Below are positions 11,381 through 20,020 of a DNA stretch of 21,197 nucleotides, piece after piece. The position numbers and the translations under genes were made by a program. Below the pieces are notes generated by a model. It searched no databases. It saw only the letters and a list, made by a program, of their open reading frames with translations, and had not been told where the DNA came from. Positions within the stretch are counted from its first letter, which is position 1, and each line of letters begins with the position of its first letter. Origin of the DNA: a virus; IMG/VR virus record IMGVR_UViG_3300044695_003508, positions 1 through 21,197 of that record; one strand, 5' to 3'.

Positions 11381-11689
11381 TTGAAGCAATTGCTGATTAA
11401 GGCCGTTCAGGCCGGTCTGATACTCTGGTGGACGGTCGCCATAGCCATTGACACTAACGACCCGAAGTTGACGCTGGTCACGTTCTTCGTTGCCATCGTG
11501 GCTGTTGGATTTGTGGGCGGGCTGCTAACGAACATTTGGGACTGGATTAGAGTTCGCTTGACCCGGCGCTTTCGCAGTGTTTCCAGCAATTGTGAGCAGC
11601 TTCAGGACCAACGCCTTAGCAGCGGGAGTGGGTCCGTTCTCCTTGGCAATGCGCCCGAAAAGCCTGGTCGCATCGGAGTTGGTAAGTAG
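11381..11689 (+). CDS. Putative two-pass membrane protein on the opposite strand
   Basis: A plus-strand frame opening at TTG 11381, with GAGG 7-10 bases upstream, encodes 102 residues starting MKQLLIKAVQAGLILWWTVA. Two hydrophobic helices are clear: about 8-23 and 31-50 ('LTLVTFFVAIVAVGFVGGLL'), linked by a short polar loop 'DTNDPK' and followed by a basic stretch 'RVRLTRRFR'. By the positive-inside rule both ends would be cytoplasmic. Its first 144 bases fill a gap between minus-strand virion genes; the rest lies antisense to the end of the ejection-protein gene. No promoter is obvious. It may be a moron gene (for example superinfection exclusion), or a chance frame; a GTG at 11369 is an alternative start. 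Confidence 0.45.
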   Translation: MKQLLIKAVQAGLILWWTVAIAIDTNDPKLTLVTFFVAIVAVGFVGGLLTNIWDWIRVRLTRRFRSVSSNCEQLQDQRLSSGSGSVLLGNAPEKPGRIGVGK

Positions 11690-13603
11690 CTTTGCGATAG
11701 CCTCGGTTTTTCCAGAAAGCTGGTATTGATCCCAGCGCTTGCCGATGTCCCGGAAGATGCCAACGCCGCCCGTGGTTAACCCACGTCTGACCAATGCGCC
11801 GCTTTCAAGCTCCTGCGTCATGGTCTGATTAAACGCTGTTGGAGACCCCTTCTGAAGCCGCTGCCCGGTTGCTTCAAGCACGTCTAAAAACCTGCCGAAC
11901 CCCTGCGCGCGAACGTCCCCATTGGGAAGCGCCCTAATCGCCGCGTCAAGGCTTGCGGCCTGTTCGGAGTTGCCCCTGATTTGTGCAGCAAACTTTGCAC
12001 CGCCGAACTGGTTTGCCCCAGTCGCATTGTTCTTCGTGGCTTCAGCGAAAATAGTGCGCGCGTGCTGCCCCACAAGATCAGTCGCAGCCTTTGGGTCTTT
12101 CCTCACCAAAAGGCTGACAGTTTGCGCCACTTCAGGAGACGACCCGGCTTGTGGCCGCGACGGGAAAAGCGCAGTAGTCTGCCTTCCCACGTCTGCGGTT
12201 CCTGAAAGTGTCCCGATTTGGCCTTCAGTCAGCGGCTCAAGGTATCTGCCGCGCATTCTTTCTTGAGCAGCGCGAGCGGTTGCATATGAGCCAGTCGGCC
12301 CACCTGTAGCGGTTTCTGCGGCTTGCATCAGCGGAGCGCGGGCGCTTTCAAAGTTGGCTGCCATCGTGTTCGATGTGCTGGCTTGTCCGGGAAGCGCCGC
12401 ATTCTGCCCACGCTCGCGCAAGATGCGCTGCACAAGGTCGATTGTGCCAACACTGTCATCAGGCAGATTTGCAATCGTTCTGTTAAGGGCCGGGTTGCCC
12501 CTGATCTCGCCAAGTATCCGCGCAAAAAGCGGGTCAGCCTGGAACCTTGCAAAATCCTGCGGGGCAAGGCGGGCCGCCTCAGATGCCTGATAGGCGGGCC
12601 GCGTAGCCGCATTAATAGCGCTTTGCGTGTCATCAATGGTGCCGCTTGCCGCATTCCTGACCGCTATGCCAGTTTGTCCCGGCAGTGCTGGATTAGGTGC
12701 AAGCTGGTCAAAGGCTTGTAGCCCCGCCTGCTGAACCTGACCGGGCCGCTGCGACATAAACTGCCCCATAACGGGAGCGCCGCCCTCGCTGTTTTCAACA
12801 AGGCGCTGGCTTTGTGCGAGGCGGTTATATCTTCCGCTTGTCACTTGGTTGAGTGCTTCAACAGGCGTCAGCGGCAAGCCACGCTGCGCAGCTTCCGTCA
12901 TCAGCCTGTCAGCGGCTTCCAATTCAGCGCGAGGGATAGATCCGCCCGCCATTCTTTCAATGGCAGACTGTGCCGAACTTGGCCGCTGCAATGCAGCCAT
13001 GCCGAGACCAGTAGTTAGAGCAGCGGCACCGCGCGCCCACGGCTCAAGAGATGTTCCCTTGGTCAGTTGTCCAGCGGTTTCGGATGCAACGCCGGGGGCA
13101 ACGCCGTAAAGAATGGCATTCTTGAATGCCCCGCCCGGTCCTAGAAGAGCGCCGGGTATAAACTCGCCAACAGTCTTGGCATACTCGCCCGCCATGGTCT
13201 GCGGCTTGGGAATGTTGGCGTCCATTGCGGACTTGGCAGCGTCTAGCCCGCTATCAATGAATGACGGCTTGATTTCCCTGCGCTTCTGTTCTTGTGGCGA
13301 AAGCTGGTCCATGCCGAACAAAGACCGGAAGCCGCTATCGGCAAGCCTCACGCCACCTTCCACGGCATCCCGCGCCATACGTGGCAGATTGAACATTCCA
13401 AGCGTGCCATATGCAACGCCAGCCGGTGCCTGAATGGCAACGTCTTTGACGCCACGGCCTAGCCCGGTGTCGAACATGCCTGGCTCTGGCTGTGCAAGCG
13501 CGCGCAATTCATCATCGGACAGGTCGCGAACGCTGCGCTGCGTTGTTTCCTGCCTTCCGGCCATGCGGCGAAGTTCTTCGTCTGACAGCTTTGAAAGGTC
13601 CAT
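11525..13603 (-). CDS. Large internal virion / DNA ejection protein
   Basis: A 692-residue, Ala/Gln/Arg-rich, mostly helical protein. It opens with two copies of a short motif: 'LSDEELRRMAGRQ' and 'LSDDELRALAQ' (about residues 6-37), as often seen at the N-terminus of podovirus internal proteins. A Gly/Ala/Pro-rich region (about 40-210) contains moderately hydrophobic stretches such as 'TVGEFIPGALLGPGGAF'. The rest is helical with no enzyme motif. Position right after the transglycosylase-bearing protein, length and composition match ejection proteins that enter the host envelope with the DNA. ATG 13603 shares its A with the previous stop (TGATG). The gene ends before a strong terminator. Confidence 0.7.
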   Translation of the reverse strand: MDLSKLSDEELRRMAGRQETTQRSVRDLSDDELRALAQPEPGMFDTGLGRGVKDVAIQAPAGVAYGTLGMFNLPRMARDAVEGGVRLADSGFRSLFGMDQLSPQEQKRREIKPSFIDSGLDAAKSAMDANIPKPQTMAGEYAKTVGEFIPGALLGPGGAFKNAILYGVAPGVASETAGQLTKGTSLEPWARGAAALTTGLGMAALQRPSSAQSAIERMAGGSIPRAELEAADRLMTEAAQRGLPLTPVEALNQVTSGRYNRLAQSQRLVENSEGGAPVMGQFMSQRPGQVQQAGLQAFDQLAPNPALPGQTGIAVRNAASGTIDDTQSAINAATRPAYQASEAARLAPQDFARFQADPLFARILGEIRGNPALNRTIANLPDDSVGTIDLVQRILRERGQNAALPGQASTSNTMAANFESARAPLMQAAETATGGPTGSYATARAAQERMRGRYLEPLTEGQIGTLSGTADVGRQTTALFPSRPQAGSSPEVAQTVSLLVRKDPKAATDLVGQHARTIFAEATKNNATGANQFGGAKFAAQIRGNSEQAASLDAAIRALPNGDVRAQGFGRFLDVLEATGQRLQKGSPTAFNQTMTQELESGALVRRGLTTGGVGIFRDIGKRWDQYQLSGKTEAIAKLLTNSDATRLFGRIAKENGPTPAAKALVLKLLTIAGNTAKAPGQANSNPVPNVR

Positions 13604-16188
13604 CAGCGTAGTCCCCTGCGCTTCATTTCGGCTTCAATTTCAGCCTGCGACGGTTGCCCTTGCTGAGACGGTGGTGGGGCAGACGTTGTGCCGGGTGCAG
13701 CATTCGGCGGCGGCTTTTTCTTCCCAAAGTCGCGAACAACATCTGACATAGACCTAGCTTCAGCTTGAAGCCTGCGCAGTTCCGCAATGCCATCCTTACG
13801 GTCCAGTTCACCCATTTGGACGCGCATCGCAATTTCGCCGCGAGCCATGCGGTTTTGGGAAACCTTCTCGATGGTGTCAATTATCAACTTGTTGCCTTCT
13901 GGCGTGTTCATAAGCTGAGGCAGCGATTCCTTGAACATCTTGGCGTCAAAGTCCGACGTTGCACCAGAGCCAGGCAGTCGCTGCTGCGGGGTCAGCCTAT
14001 TGATAAGTGTGTTGAATGCCTCAATATCGGAGATGCCATCTGTCTTGATGCCAAAGCGGCCAAGCAAGCCCTTGGCAACAGCCGGAGCGCCGAAGTCAAT
14101 ACGCCCTCCAAGCCGGCGCAGTTCAGTCACCAATTCAAGGTTCTGAGCCGCCACATCGCCGTCGCCGACCATCTCATCAAATCGCTTTGCCAGTGCTTTG
14201 CTAGTTTCAACACCAAAAGCATCTTGTGCCTTTTGGCTTGCATCAACAGAAACGCTTGCTGCCCCTGCCCTCGCCTTCTGGAGTTTATATTCATCCATGC
14301 GCAAAATCGGAAGGCCAGCTTCTCGGCGCTGTTTGTTGGCCTGAGCCAAATCTTTCTGATCATTAGTTGGGGCAACGCCACCCAATCGCGGATCAATGTT
14401 AAGCGCTTCGGCTGTCTGACGGTTCTGGGCTTCAGTCCGCGCCCGGTCTGCTTCCGCCTGCGCCCTTGCACGTTCCGTCTGGATTTCAGCCATGGCTAGT
14501 TGACGGACTTCAGGGTTGTTCATGGAGTTGCCTGCCACCGATGCGAGATATGCAATCCGGCTGTTGGCTTGTGCCGGGGCCTGTGCAGGGCCGCTCGCCA
14601 TTGTATCGCCCTGCGATACGCCTTGAACAGAACCGCCGCCAGCGGGCATCTGTGGGGCTTGTGGGACGAATGCGTTGTATATCTGCGCCGGAGGTGCGCC
14701 GATGGCTGACCGTGGGTCTGGCCTGTCCTCCCGGCGTGCGAATTCGCTTTCGATGAACTGCATCGCGCCTGCACCGTTCTCGCTTGCTTCCATAGGTGTG
14801 ATGGGCTGGCGCATGGCTGGCGGCACAAGTGGGGATTGTGGAGGCCGGTTGTTCGCGGCTGGCAGTGCCACCGTGTCGCGTGCAGGAATAACGAAAGACG
14901 CTTGTTCGGCACCTGGAGCTAGCTTGTCGGGGTCACCCGCCCATGATGGCGCAAGGCCCTGCCCTGCAAAAGCCGGTGCGCGTTGTGGAAGGCCGGCTGT
15001 CACCTGATCGAAGGTTGCGCGATCCATTTGAGGCGGCATCGGGACTGGGGCTTGTGCGATGGCGTCCTCTGGCTGGACCATATCGCGAGGCACAAACGGG
15101 TTAAGCCCGCCGCCCATGGGGTCAGGCGAGAACATGCTATTGAACTGGCCGGGTTCATTGCCGGCATAGGGCAAGCCCTGTTCCGCCGCCATCTGCGCTT
15201 CCATCATGCGCGTCTGTTCTTCGTTGTCGGCAATGCCCTGCCCCATTGCATCGGCAGTCGGGGCCATGTCGCGAGGCAGGAACGGGTTGTATCCGCCGCC
15301 CATCATTTCGGAGCCGCCAGCCTGCAATTCGCCAGCGCCGTCCTGCATCTGCGCATCGTTGGACTGTGGGCCGGCTGATGCTGTTTGAAGCGGCATCGGT
15401 GTAGCGCCGGGGCCGGGACGCACAACCGGCGTGCCGAATTTGTTAATCCACTGGTTCGCGAATGCGCCAGCCGTCATGCCTGCCCCTCGATTAAGGCGGG
15501 CAGCGGCATTGCCGACAACCGATGATGCAAGCGCGTCGGGGTTCGCCAGAAGCTTTGCCGCACCGCCCGCGCCCTGCTGATGCGCAAGATAAAGCTCGCC
15601 AGCACTCGGCTCACGGCCAAGGCGACGCGCAAGGAAATCACGGTTATCTGCCGCCAAGCGCGCCGCCGCCGCCGTTGCCTCTACGGGGTCGAACCTATTC
15701 CGCAAGCCATATTGCCGTGCTGTGCCATCGATAAACTGGAATAATCCGCCCGCCGACGAATTGGGGTTTTTGGCGCTTGGGTTAAAGTTGCTTTCAATCT
15801 GGGCTGCCCGCGCAAGATAGCCCTGCGGCAAGCTATGCTTGGCTTCCTTCTCTGCGAACAATTGCGCAAACTGTTCCGGTGCGGCGACAACCCGCGTTGC
15901 GCCCGATCCCGTCGCAACCGGATTGCCAGCCGATGCCATAGGCGAGCCGAAACCGCTGTAGATGCCCCGCATGGCATCAGCCGATGAAGCGTTGCTGGCC
16001 TGTTCGGCGGCATCAGCACGCGAGCCTAGCACCGCAGCCTGCAAACCTTGACCGATGGCGTTCAAGCCCTCGCCAACGTCACGGGGAGCGCGACCGGTTT
16101 GCATAAGGCGAGCAATCATCGCACGCTTGCGCTTGATGCTTTCGGGAGATGCGTCGGCCTTGTTGCCGTCAAAGAAACCGATGGCCAT
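13603..16188 (-). CDS. Internal virion protein with lytic transglycosylase (SLT) domain
   Basis: An 861-residue protein. Near the N-terminus (about 105-215) is a soluble lytic transglycosylase domain: 'AAQIESNFNPSAKNPNSSAG' with catalytic Glu132, then 'GLFQFIDGTARQYG' and 'GELYLAHQQGAGGA'. It would cut glycan strands so that the DNA can pass the murein during ejection. A long Pro/Met/Gln/Ala-rich disordered part (about 245-575) contains a duplicated 'NPF(L/V)PRDM' motif. The C-terminal third is helical, with a short Pro-rich end. ATG 16188 shares its A with the upstream stop; a GTG one codon earlier (16191) also fits. With the 692-aa protein it probably forms the ejectosome. Confidence 0.85.
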   Translation of the reverse strand: MAIGFFDGNKADASPESIKRKRAMIARLMQTGRAPRDVGEGLNAIGQGLQAAVLGSRADAAEQASNASSADAMRGIYSGFGSPMASAGNPVATGSGATRVVAAPEQFAQLFAEKEAKHSLPQGYLARAAQIESNFNPSAKNPNSSAGGLFQFIDGTARQYGLRNRFDPVEATAAAARLAADNRDFLARRLGREPSAGELYLAHQQGAGGAAKLLANPDALASSVVGNAAARLNRGAGMTAGAFANQWINKFGTPVVRPGPGATPMPLQTASAGPQSNDAQMQDGAGELQAGGSEMMGGGYNPFLPRDMAPTADAMGQGIADNEEQTRMMEAQMAAEQGLPYAGNEPGQFNSMFSPDPMGGGLNPFVPRDMVQPEDAIAQAPVPMPPQMDRATFDQVTAGLPQRAPAFAGQGLAPSWAGDPDKLAPGAEQASFVIPARDTVALPAANNRPPQSPLVPPAMRQPITPMEASENGAGAMQFIESEFARREDRPDPRSAIGAPPAQIYNAFVPQAPQMPAGGGSVQGVSQGDTMASGPAQAPAQANSRIAYLASVAGNSMNNPEVRQLAMAEIQTERARAQAEADRARTEAQNRQTAEALNIDPRLGGVAPTNDQKDLAQANKQRREAGLPILRMDEYKLQKARAGAASVSVDASQKAQDAFGVETSKALAKRFDEMVGDGDVAAQNLELVTELRRLGGRIDFGAPAVAKGLLGRFGIKTDGISDIEAFNTLINRLTPQQRLPGSGATSDFDAKMFKESLPQLMNTPEGNKLIIDTIEKVSQNRMARGEIAMRVQMGELDRKDGIAELRRLQAEARSMSDVVRDFGKKKPPPNAAPGTTSAPPPSQQGQPSQAEIEAEMKRRGLR
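15079..15303 (-). repeat. Imperfect 39-bp internal duplication in the transglycosylase gene
   Basis: Two copies (15079-15117 and 15265-15303) match at about 32 of 39 positions and encode MGGGLNPFVPRDM and MGGGYNPFLPRDM. They lie in the disordered part of the protein, 186 bases (62 codons) apart and in frame, which suggests duplication of a short interaction motif. Confidence 0.65.
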
Positions 16189-17357
16189 CACTTTTTCCCC
16201 GCGTTGAAGAGGGCACCGTAGTTGACCTTGAGATAGCCGCTTTCGGGGTCTTTCTTGACTGCATCAGGGCGCTTTTTGCGCACCTCTTGAGCCATGACGC
16301 CGATCTGCTTTTCGCCGCTGTCCTTCATGGTGTATTCGTAAAGCTTGTGGCCCTTGAGGGTGCCGACCGGCTCGATGTCCTCTTTCAGCCGCTCGTCCGA
16401 AAACCGGAACAGGCTCAAGGCCGAGCCACCAAGGCCCATCAGCCCGCCAAGCATGCGCTGGTTTGACTGCTCTTCGGCCTGCCAGCGCTGGAACTGCTGC
16501 GCATCGTAGTTGTTGATGATGCCGGCGTTGTCAGTCGTTGGAATGCGCGACGAATTGAATGCTTGAAACTGCGGCATCGCCACCTGCGTGCCAGACGCCA
16601 GCGCCATCGCCTTGTTGATGGGCTGGTTATCAAGCGCGAACGCTTCCTGCATGGTCTGCGCCCTGCCCGACAGGCCGGCGTTGTATTGGTCCATCTGGGC
16701 AGCGTTGCCGAAGCCAGCCGACTGACGGGCGAGATCCGCAAGGCGGGATTGTTCCTGCCCCGAAGCCAGGATAGCAGCCATGCGAGCGTCATTCGACTGC
16801 TGCCCGAAGTTGGACATTGCCCGGTCATAGCCAGACGAACCGAGCTTGATGCCCTGATTGCTCAATTGCGTTTCAAGGGCTGCCCGGTCTTGTTGCAGCT
16901 TGGGGTTGATGCGCGAGAACAAGGCATCTTCCGTGCGCTGCCGGTCTGCCGTGAACTCGGTGTCATAGTTCGTGCGAAGCTGGCCCAATTCAGGGCGCGG
17001 GCCGAGGTCAGCCGCCGTCAATTGCTTCTGCATGTTGCCGATCAAGTCGCGGGACGTGTTCGCGCCGAGCGTGGCAAGGTTCAGGTTCGCTTGATTGTTC
17101 TGCGCAAGGGTCTGCTGCCGAACAGGTGACAGGCTTTCAGTCCGTGTGAACGTCGGGATGTCATACGATTGATTGGTGTATGGGTCCGTGAACTGGTAAG
17201 TTCCGGTCTGGTTCGTCATCTGGGTCGAACCATCCGCGCCAATCAGGTTCGCATTGCTCATGAAGTTGTTAGCAATGGCGGTGCTGATATTCGCGCCGGT
17301 CTGGGCCGCCGATGTCTCCTTGGGAGGTGTCGGGGGTGGTGGACTGCTGCCGCCCAT
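16188..17357 (-). CDS. Virion protein with C-terminal S74 self-cleaving chaperone domain
   Basis: A 389-residue protein. It starts with a Pro-rich 'SSPPPPTPPKE' segment and continues as a Gln/Asn/Ala-rich, helical body (about 20-310), which resembles head- or tail-internal proteins of podoviruses. The last 73 residues are an intramolecular chaperone of the S74 type: 'SDERLKEDIEPV' with the Ser320/Lys325 cleavage dyad, then 'KQIGVMAQEVRKKRPDAV' and 'YLKVNYGAL'. Such domains assist trimer folding and then cut themselves off. ATG 17357 is chosen for the CAGGAG ribosome site 9-14 bases upstream; a start at 17399 would overlap the GNAT gene. Its body does not look like a fibre, so a trimeric internal or tail-hub part is likely. 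Confidence 0.75.
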   Translation of the reverse strand: MGGSSPPPPTPPKETSAAQTGANISTAIANNFMSNANLIGADGSTQMTNQTGTYQFTDPYTNQSYDIPTFTRTESLSPVRQQTLAQNNQANLNLATLGANTSRDLIGNMQKQLTAADLGPRPELGQLRTNYDTEFTADRQRTEDALFSRINPKLQQDRAALETQLSNQGIKLGSSGYDRAMSNFGQQSNDARMAAILASGQEQSRLADLARQSAGFGNAAQMDQYNAGLSGRAQTMQEAFALDNQPINKAMALASGTQVAMPQFQAFNSSRIPTTDNAGIINNYDAQQFQRWQAEEQSNQRMLGGLMGLGGSALSLFRFSDERLKEDIEPVGTLKGHKLYEYTMKDSGEKQIGVMAQEVRKKRPDAVKKDPESGYLKVNYGALFNAGKK

Positions 17358-17358
17358 G

Positions 17359-17811
17359 TCAAGAACTCCTGATAAATCTGGATGCGTCGCGCTGCTCAAC
17401 CGTCAGCGTCATGAATGAGCCGGCCTTGCCCTTGCCCCGTAGGTTCGGGATTAGGATTTGGTCAAAGCCAAGTGACTTGATGATGCGAATAACGCGGGTG
17501 TTTTCCGGATCGTTCTGGGTGACCAGAAGCTGACACCCCAACTCGTCGAAGGCGTATCGGGCAATCTCACGGATAACCATTCGCGAAAGCCAGCTTTCGT
17601 CACGGCTTGCCGCTGAAAACTCGATAGTTCCATGTCGCGGGTTCCAATCGTGGAACGCCACCGCGCCTTTAAGCTTCTGGCCCTTGAACACACCGAAACA
17701 CAGGTTCGGCGTTTTAAGCTGCCGCTCGTCGTCGTAAATCTGATCGGACAGCCAGCCGGCCAAAGCGTGATTGAACTCGCTGTCCGCGCCTTGCGCCCAG
17801 ACAATCTGCAT
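17359..17811 (-). CDS. GNAT-family N-acetyltransferase
   Basis: A 150-residue protein of GNAT plan: beta strands 'LCFGVFKGQKLKGAVAFHDW' and 'HGTIEFSAASRDESW', then a helix 'LSRMVIREIARYAFDELGC', strand 'QLLVTQNDPENTRVIRIIKS' and 'LGFDQILIP', the expected order for an acetyl-CoA-binding acetyltransferase; the Gly-rich acetyl-CoA loop is reduced. Phage tail operons often carry such a gene next to the nozzle and internal protein genes; it may modify a virion or host protein. It starts at ATG 17811, sharing its T with the stop of the nozzle gene (TGATG type), and ends one base before the S74 gene. Confidence 0.75.
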   Translation of the reverse strand: MQIVWAQGADSEFNHALAGWLSDQIYDDERQLKTPNLCFGVFKGQKLKGAVAFHDWNPRHGTIEFSAASRDESWLSRMVIREIARYAFDELGCQLLVTQNDPENTRVIRIIKSLGFDQILIPNLRGKGKAGSFMTLTVEQRDASRFIRSS

Positions 17812-19415
17812 CAGACGATAAGCCCGCCCTGTTCATAGGCGATGTCGAACGCCACCAGTTCAACGCGAGGCAATGGCGTGACGCCGTAGGTGACTTGAAC
17901 CTGTGGAGCGAATGAAAACCCGGTTTCACCGATGCCCACCCAGCCGGTTTTGTAAGACGCCTTGATGTTGGACGTGTCCCACAAGGCGCTGTCCCATAGC
18001 CCGCTATCCCATTCCGAGGTCAGGAAGTTCGCAGGTGATGACGGCGCGCTAGGCAACGTCTCGGCGTAGTCAATCGAGCCGCTCACTTTGGCAATGATTG
18101 GCGTTGCTGCCTTGAAGATGGTTCGGGCCATCGTGATTGTCTTGGTCACGCCGGGTGCGTCCAGATGGTCAAAGGCCCCGCTGTAGGCTGCCGTGTAAGG
18201 CACCCCATCGTCAGACCCGCCCGCTTCCATCTCATAGATGCAGCCATCGTTCGCGCCGAAATAGCCACGGCCATTGAACAGCGACATGCACCGGGTCTGC
18301 CAGTTCGTGAACCTTGCCCATGCGCCCGTCTGGATGTTGCAGACAAAACAAATGTCATCCAACCCGGTCACGGGAGGCAGGGACACAACCATCATCGAAT
18401 TGGCTGACCACTTCAGGATCTCGAAGGGCAGCGAAACCCGGTCCTTGGCTTCCTTCCGCCATTCCGGTTCTATCGCGCGAGACACTGCCGACAATGACAA
18501 CGCAGCGCTGTCCTTGCTGACGGCTTCCGACAGGGCAATGACGCCTTCTTCAGTCGCAATGAGCAAGTCGCCACCGGCCTGCATGATTGCCTTCATGCCG
18601 AGCGGGCGGCTGATGTTATAGACGCCTTGGATAGACCATTTAGTCGGGTCTGACGGGTCGGTGCCTTGATAGATTGCCACCTCGCCAGTCGTGGAGACGA
18701 ACACGCATTTCTGGTTGACGCCATCGCCGGCATCCAGCGACCATGTAGCGCCGAACAGCAACGCGCCGCCATCCTGGAACACGCCGGCAAGGGAAATGTC
18801 CTGAGCCGCACCGCCTACGCTATCGACGGGCAGGAACCATGCCGTCTGGGTGCCGCCCTGCACCATAAAGATGCGATTGCTGTAAACCCAGCCCTGAGAC
18901 AGAAGCGAGGTTGTCACGCCCGTGATGGCCGGGGTTGAAACGCCCGTAATCGCCGTGAAGCTGGAGCCGTCATACAAAAGAGGCGAGTTCGTGCCGTTAA
19001 AGCAATATTGATAAATCCCGCCCGTGGTCGTCATTTGCACGGTGGAATAATAGCCCGATGTCCTGCCTGTCACGGTTGCCGAGATTGGCGTTGTCGGCGT
19101 GGAAGGCGTCGTGATGTCGTAAACCTTGTCGAGATCAGCGGCAAAGCGCTTGCGACCGGCTGAACCGATATATTCCCACATGGACCGCACCGGAATAGCG
19201 CCGGCCAACGTAGCACTCTTGGCGCGTCCACCCCGCACGCGAATGCCGGTTGTGGTGGGAAACCAATTGTCTAGGGTCAGTGCCGTTTCAGGTGACTGAA
19301 CAGCGTAGTTTTCGGACAGCACCCAGCCCCTACGTGGTGCGGGGAATGTCTTGGCCTTCAGCGCTGCCGGTCGGGCTGCCGTTGGTCTAACCTGACCTCT
19401 TGCGGGCCGGATCAT
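17811..19415 (-). CDS. Tail nozzle / hub protein (P22 gp10-like stabilisation protein)
   Basis: A 534-residue, beta-rich protein. After a basic N-terminus comes 'ENYAVQSPETALTLDNWFPT' and 'GIRVRGGRAKSA', then repeated short strands with 'W' and 'G' corners ('GGIYQYCFNG', 'LLYDGSSFTAITG', 'RGYFGANDGCIYEM') as in a beta propeller. This is the pattern of P22 gp10-type 'packaged DNA stabilisation' or nozzle proteins, which close the tail tube below the adaptor. Position right after two adaptor-like genes and before the ejection proteins agrees. Near the C-terminus 'SEWDSGLWDSALWDTSN' repeats the Trp-Asp motif. ATG 19415 overlaps the previous stop as ATGA. I infer the family from layout and composition. 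Confidence 0.65.
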   Translation of the reverse strand: MIRPARGQVRPTAARPAALKAKTFPAPRRGWVLSENYAVQSPETALTLDNWFPTTTGIRVRGGRAKSATLAGAIPVRSMWEYIGSAGRKRFAADLDKVYDITTPSTPTTPISATVTGRTSGYYSTVQMTTTGGIYQYCFNGTNSPLLYDGSSFTAITGVSTPAITGVTTSLLSQGWVYSNRIFMVQGGTQTAWFLPVDSVGGAAQDISLAGVFQDGGALLFGATWSLDAGDGVNQKCVFVSTTGEVAIYQGTDPSDPTKWSIQGVYNISRPLGMKAIMQAGGDLLIATEEGVIALSEAVSKDSAALSLSAVSRAIEPEWRKEAKDRVSLPFEILKWSANSMMVVSLPPVTGLDDICFVCNIQTGAWARFTNWQTRCMSLFNGRGYFGANDGCIYEMEAGGSDDGVPYTAAYSGAFDHLDAPGVTKTITMARTIFKAATPIIAKVSGSIDYAETLPSAPSSPANFLTSEWDSGLWDSALWDTSNIKASYKTGWVGIGETGFSFAPQVQVTYGVTPLPRVELVAFDIAYEQGGLIV

Positions 19416-20020
19416 GGGGAACGGTCCCGCGCGTCATAGGCTGCGTAATCAGCCAGAGCCGCTTCAAATTCGGCCATCTGGTCGGCGAAGTCCTGCCCGA
19501 CATGGCGACGTTGACGCCAGATCGCGCCCTTCACAAGCAAGTCCTCGGGGAAGAGCGCTGTCTCGGCATCAACGCTCATGCGGCTGGTGCCGTTGGATGC
19601 CCAATTCAGGGTTTGCACCGTAACGCTGGCCGTCGCGGCATTGGCGAGGAACGGGTAGAAGCTGATGGTTGAACCGACAAGCCGGAAGAACCGTGGCGTT
19701 CCCTCGATAGGGGTCAACGATGCCCATTCATCAGGCGACAGGCCACCACGAACCGGAACGCCGCCAGCGTTCACCGCATTGCCGTTTATCAGGCGCGAGA
19801 AGCCCGCAGGCAGGGCATGGGCCACAAGCGCGCCCGTGCCTGTCACGGTCGTTGTCTGCCGCAGCGCGCCCCAATCCACGCGCCGTGCAACATCAAGGCC
19901 AGTATCGTTGATGAACTGCACGATATTGACAATCTCGCGCGCGGTCGAACCGCCAGCAGTAGGTGGGACATCCAGAGCCGTGTTGCGGGCAACATCTTGG
20001 GCTATCGTGAGCAGCGTCAT
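19412..20020 (-). CDS. Head-to-tail adaptor / tail accessory protein
   Basis: A 202-residue protein. The N-terminus is helical ('TLLTIAQDVARNTALDVPPT', then 'VNIVQFINDTGLDVARRVDW'), followed by 'LPAGFSRLING' and a beta-rich middle, and a final helix ('DQMAEFEAALADYAAYDARD'). This is the plan of short podovirus adaptor proteins, which form a ring under the portal. The preceding 196-aa gene has the same general plan, so the two may be related or form successive rings. ATGA overlaps on both sides. The exact family is not certain. Confidence 0.6.
   Translation of the reverse strand: MTLLTIAQDVARNTALDVPPTAGGSTAREIVNIVQFINDTGLDVARRVDWGALRQTTTVTGTGALVAHALPAGFSRLINGNAVNAGGVPVRGGLSPDEWASLTPIEGTPRFFRLVGSTISFYPFLANAATASVTVQTLNWASNGTSRMSVDAETALFPEDLLVKGAIWRQRRHVGQDFADQMAEFEAALADYAAYDARDRSP

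Noticed and set aside
14127-14471. 114-residue frame inside the transglycosylase protein gene
   Set aside because: It is a frame-shifted copy of the same strand's coding sequence, Arg/Lys-rich, without start signal.
13765-14499. 244-residue plus-strand frame opposite the transglycosylase gene
   Set aside because: Long antisense frames are common opposite Ala/Gln-rich genes; no start signal and no recognisable domain.
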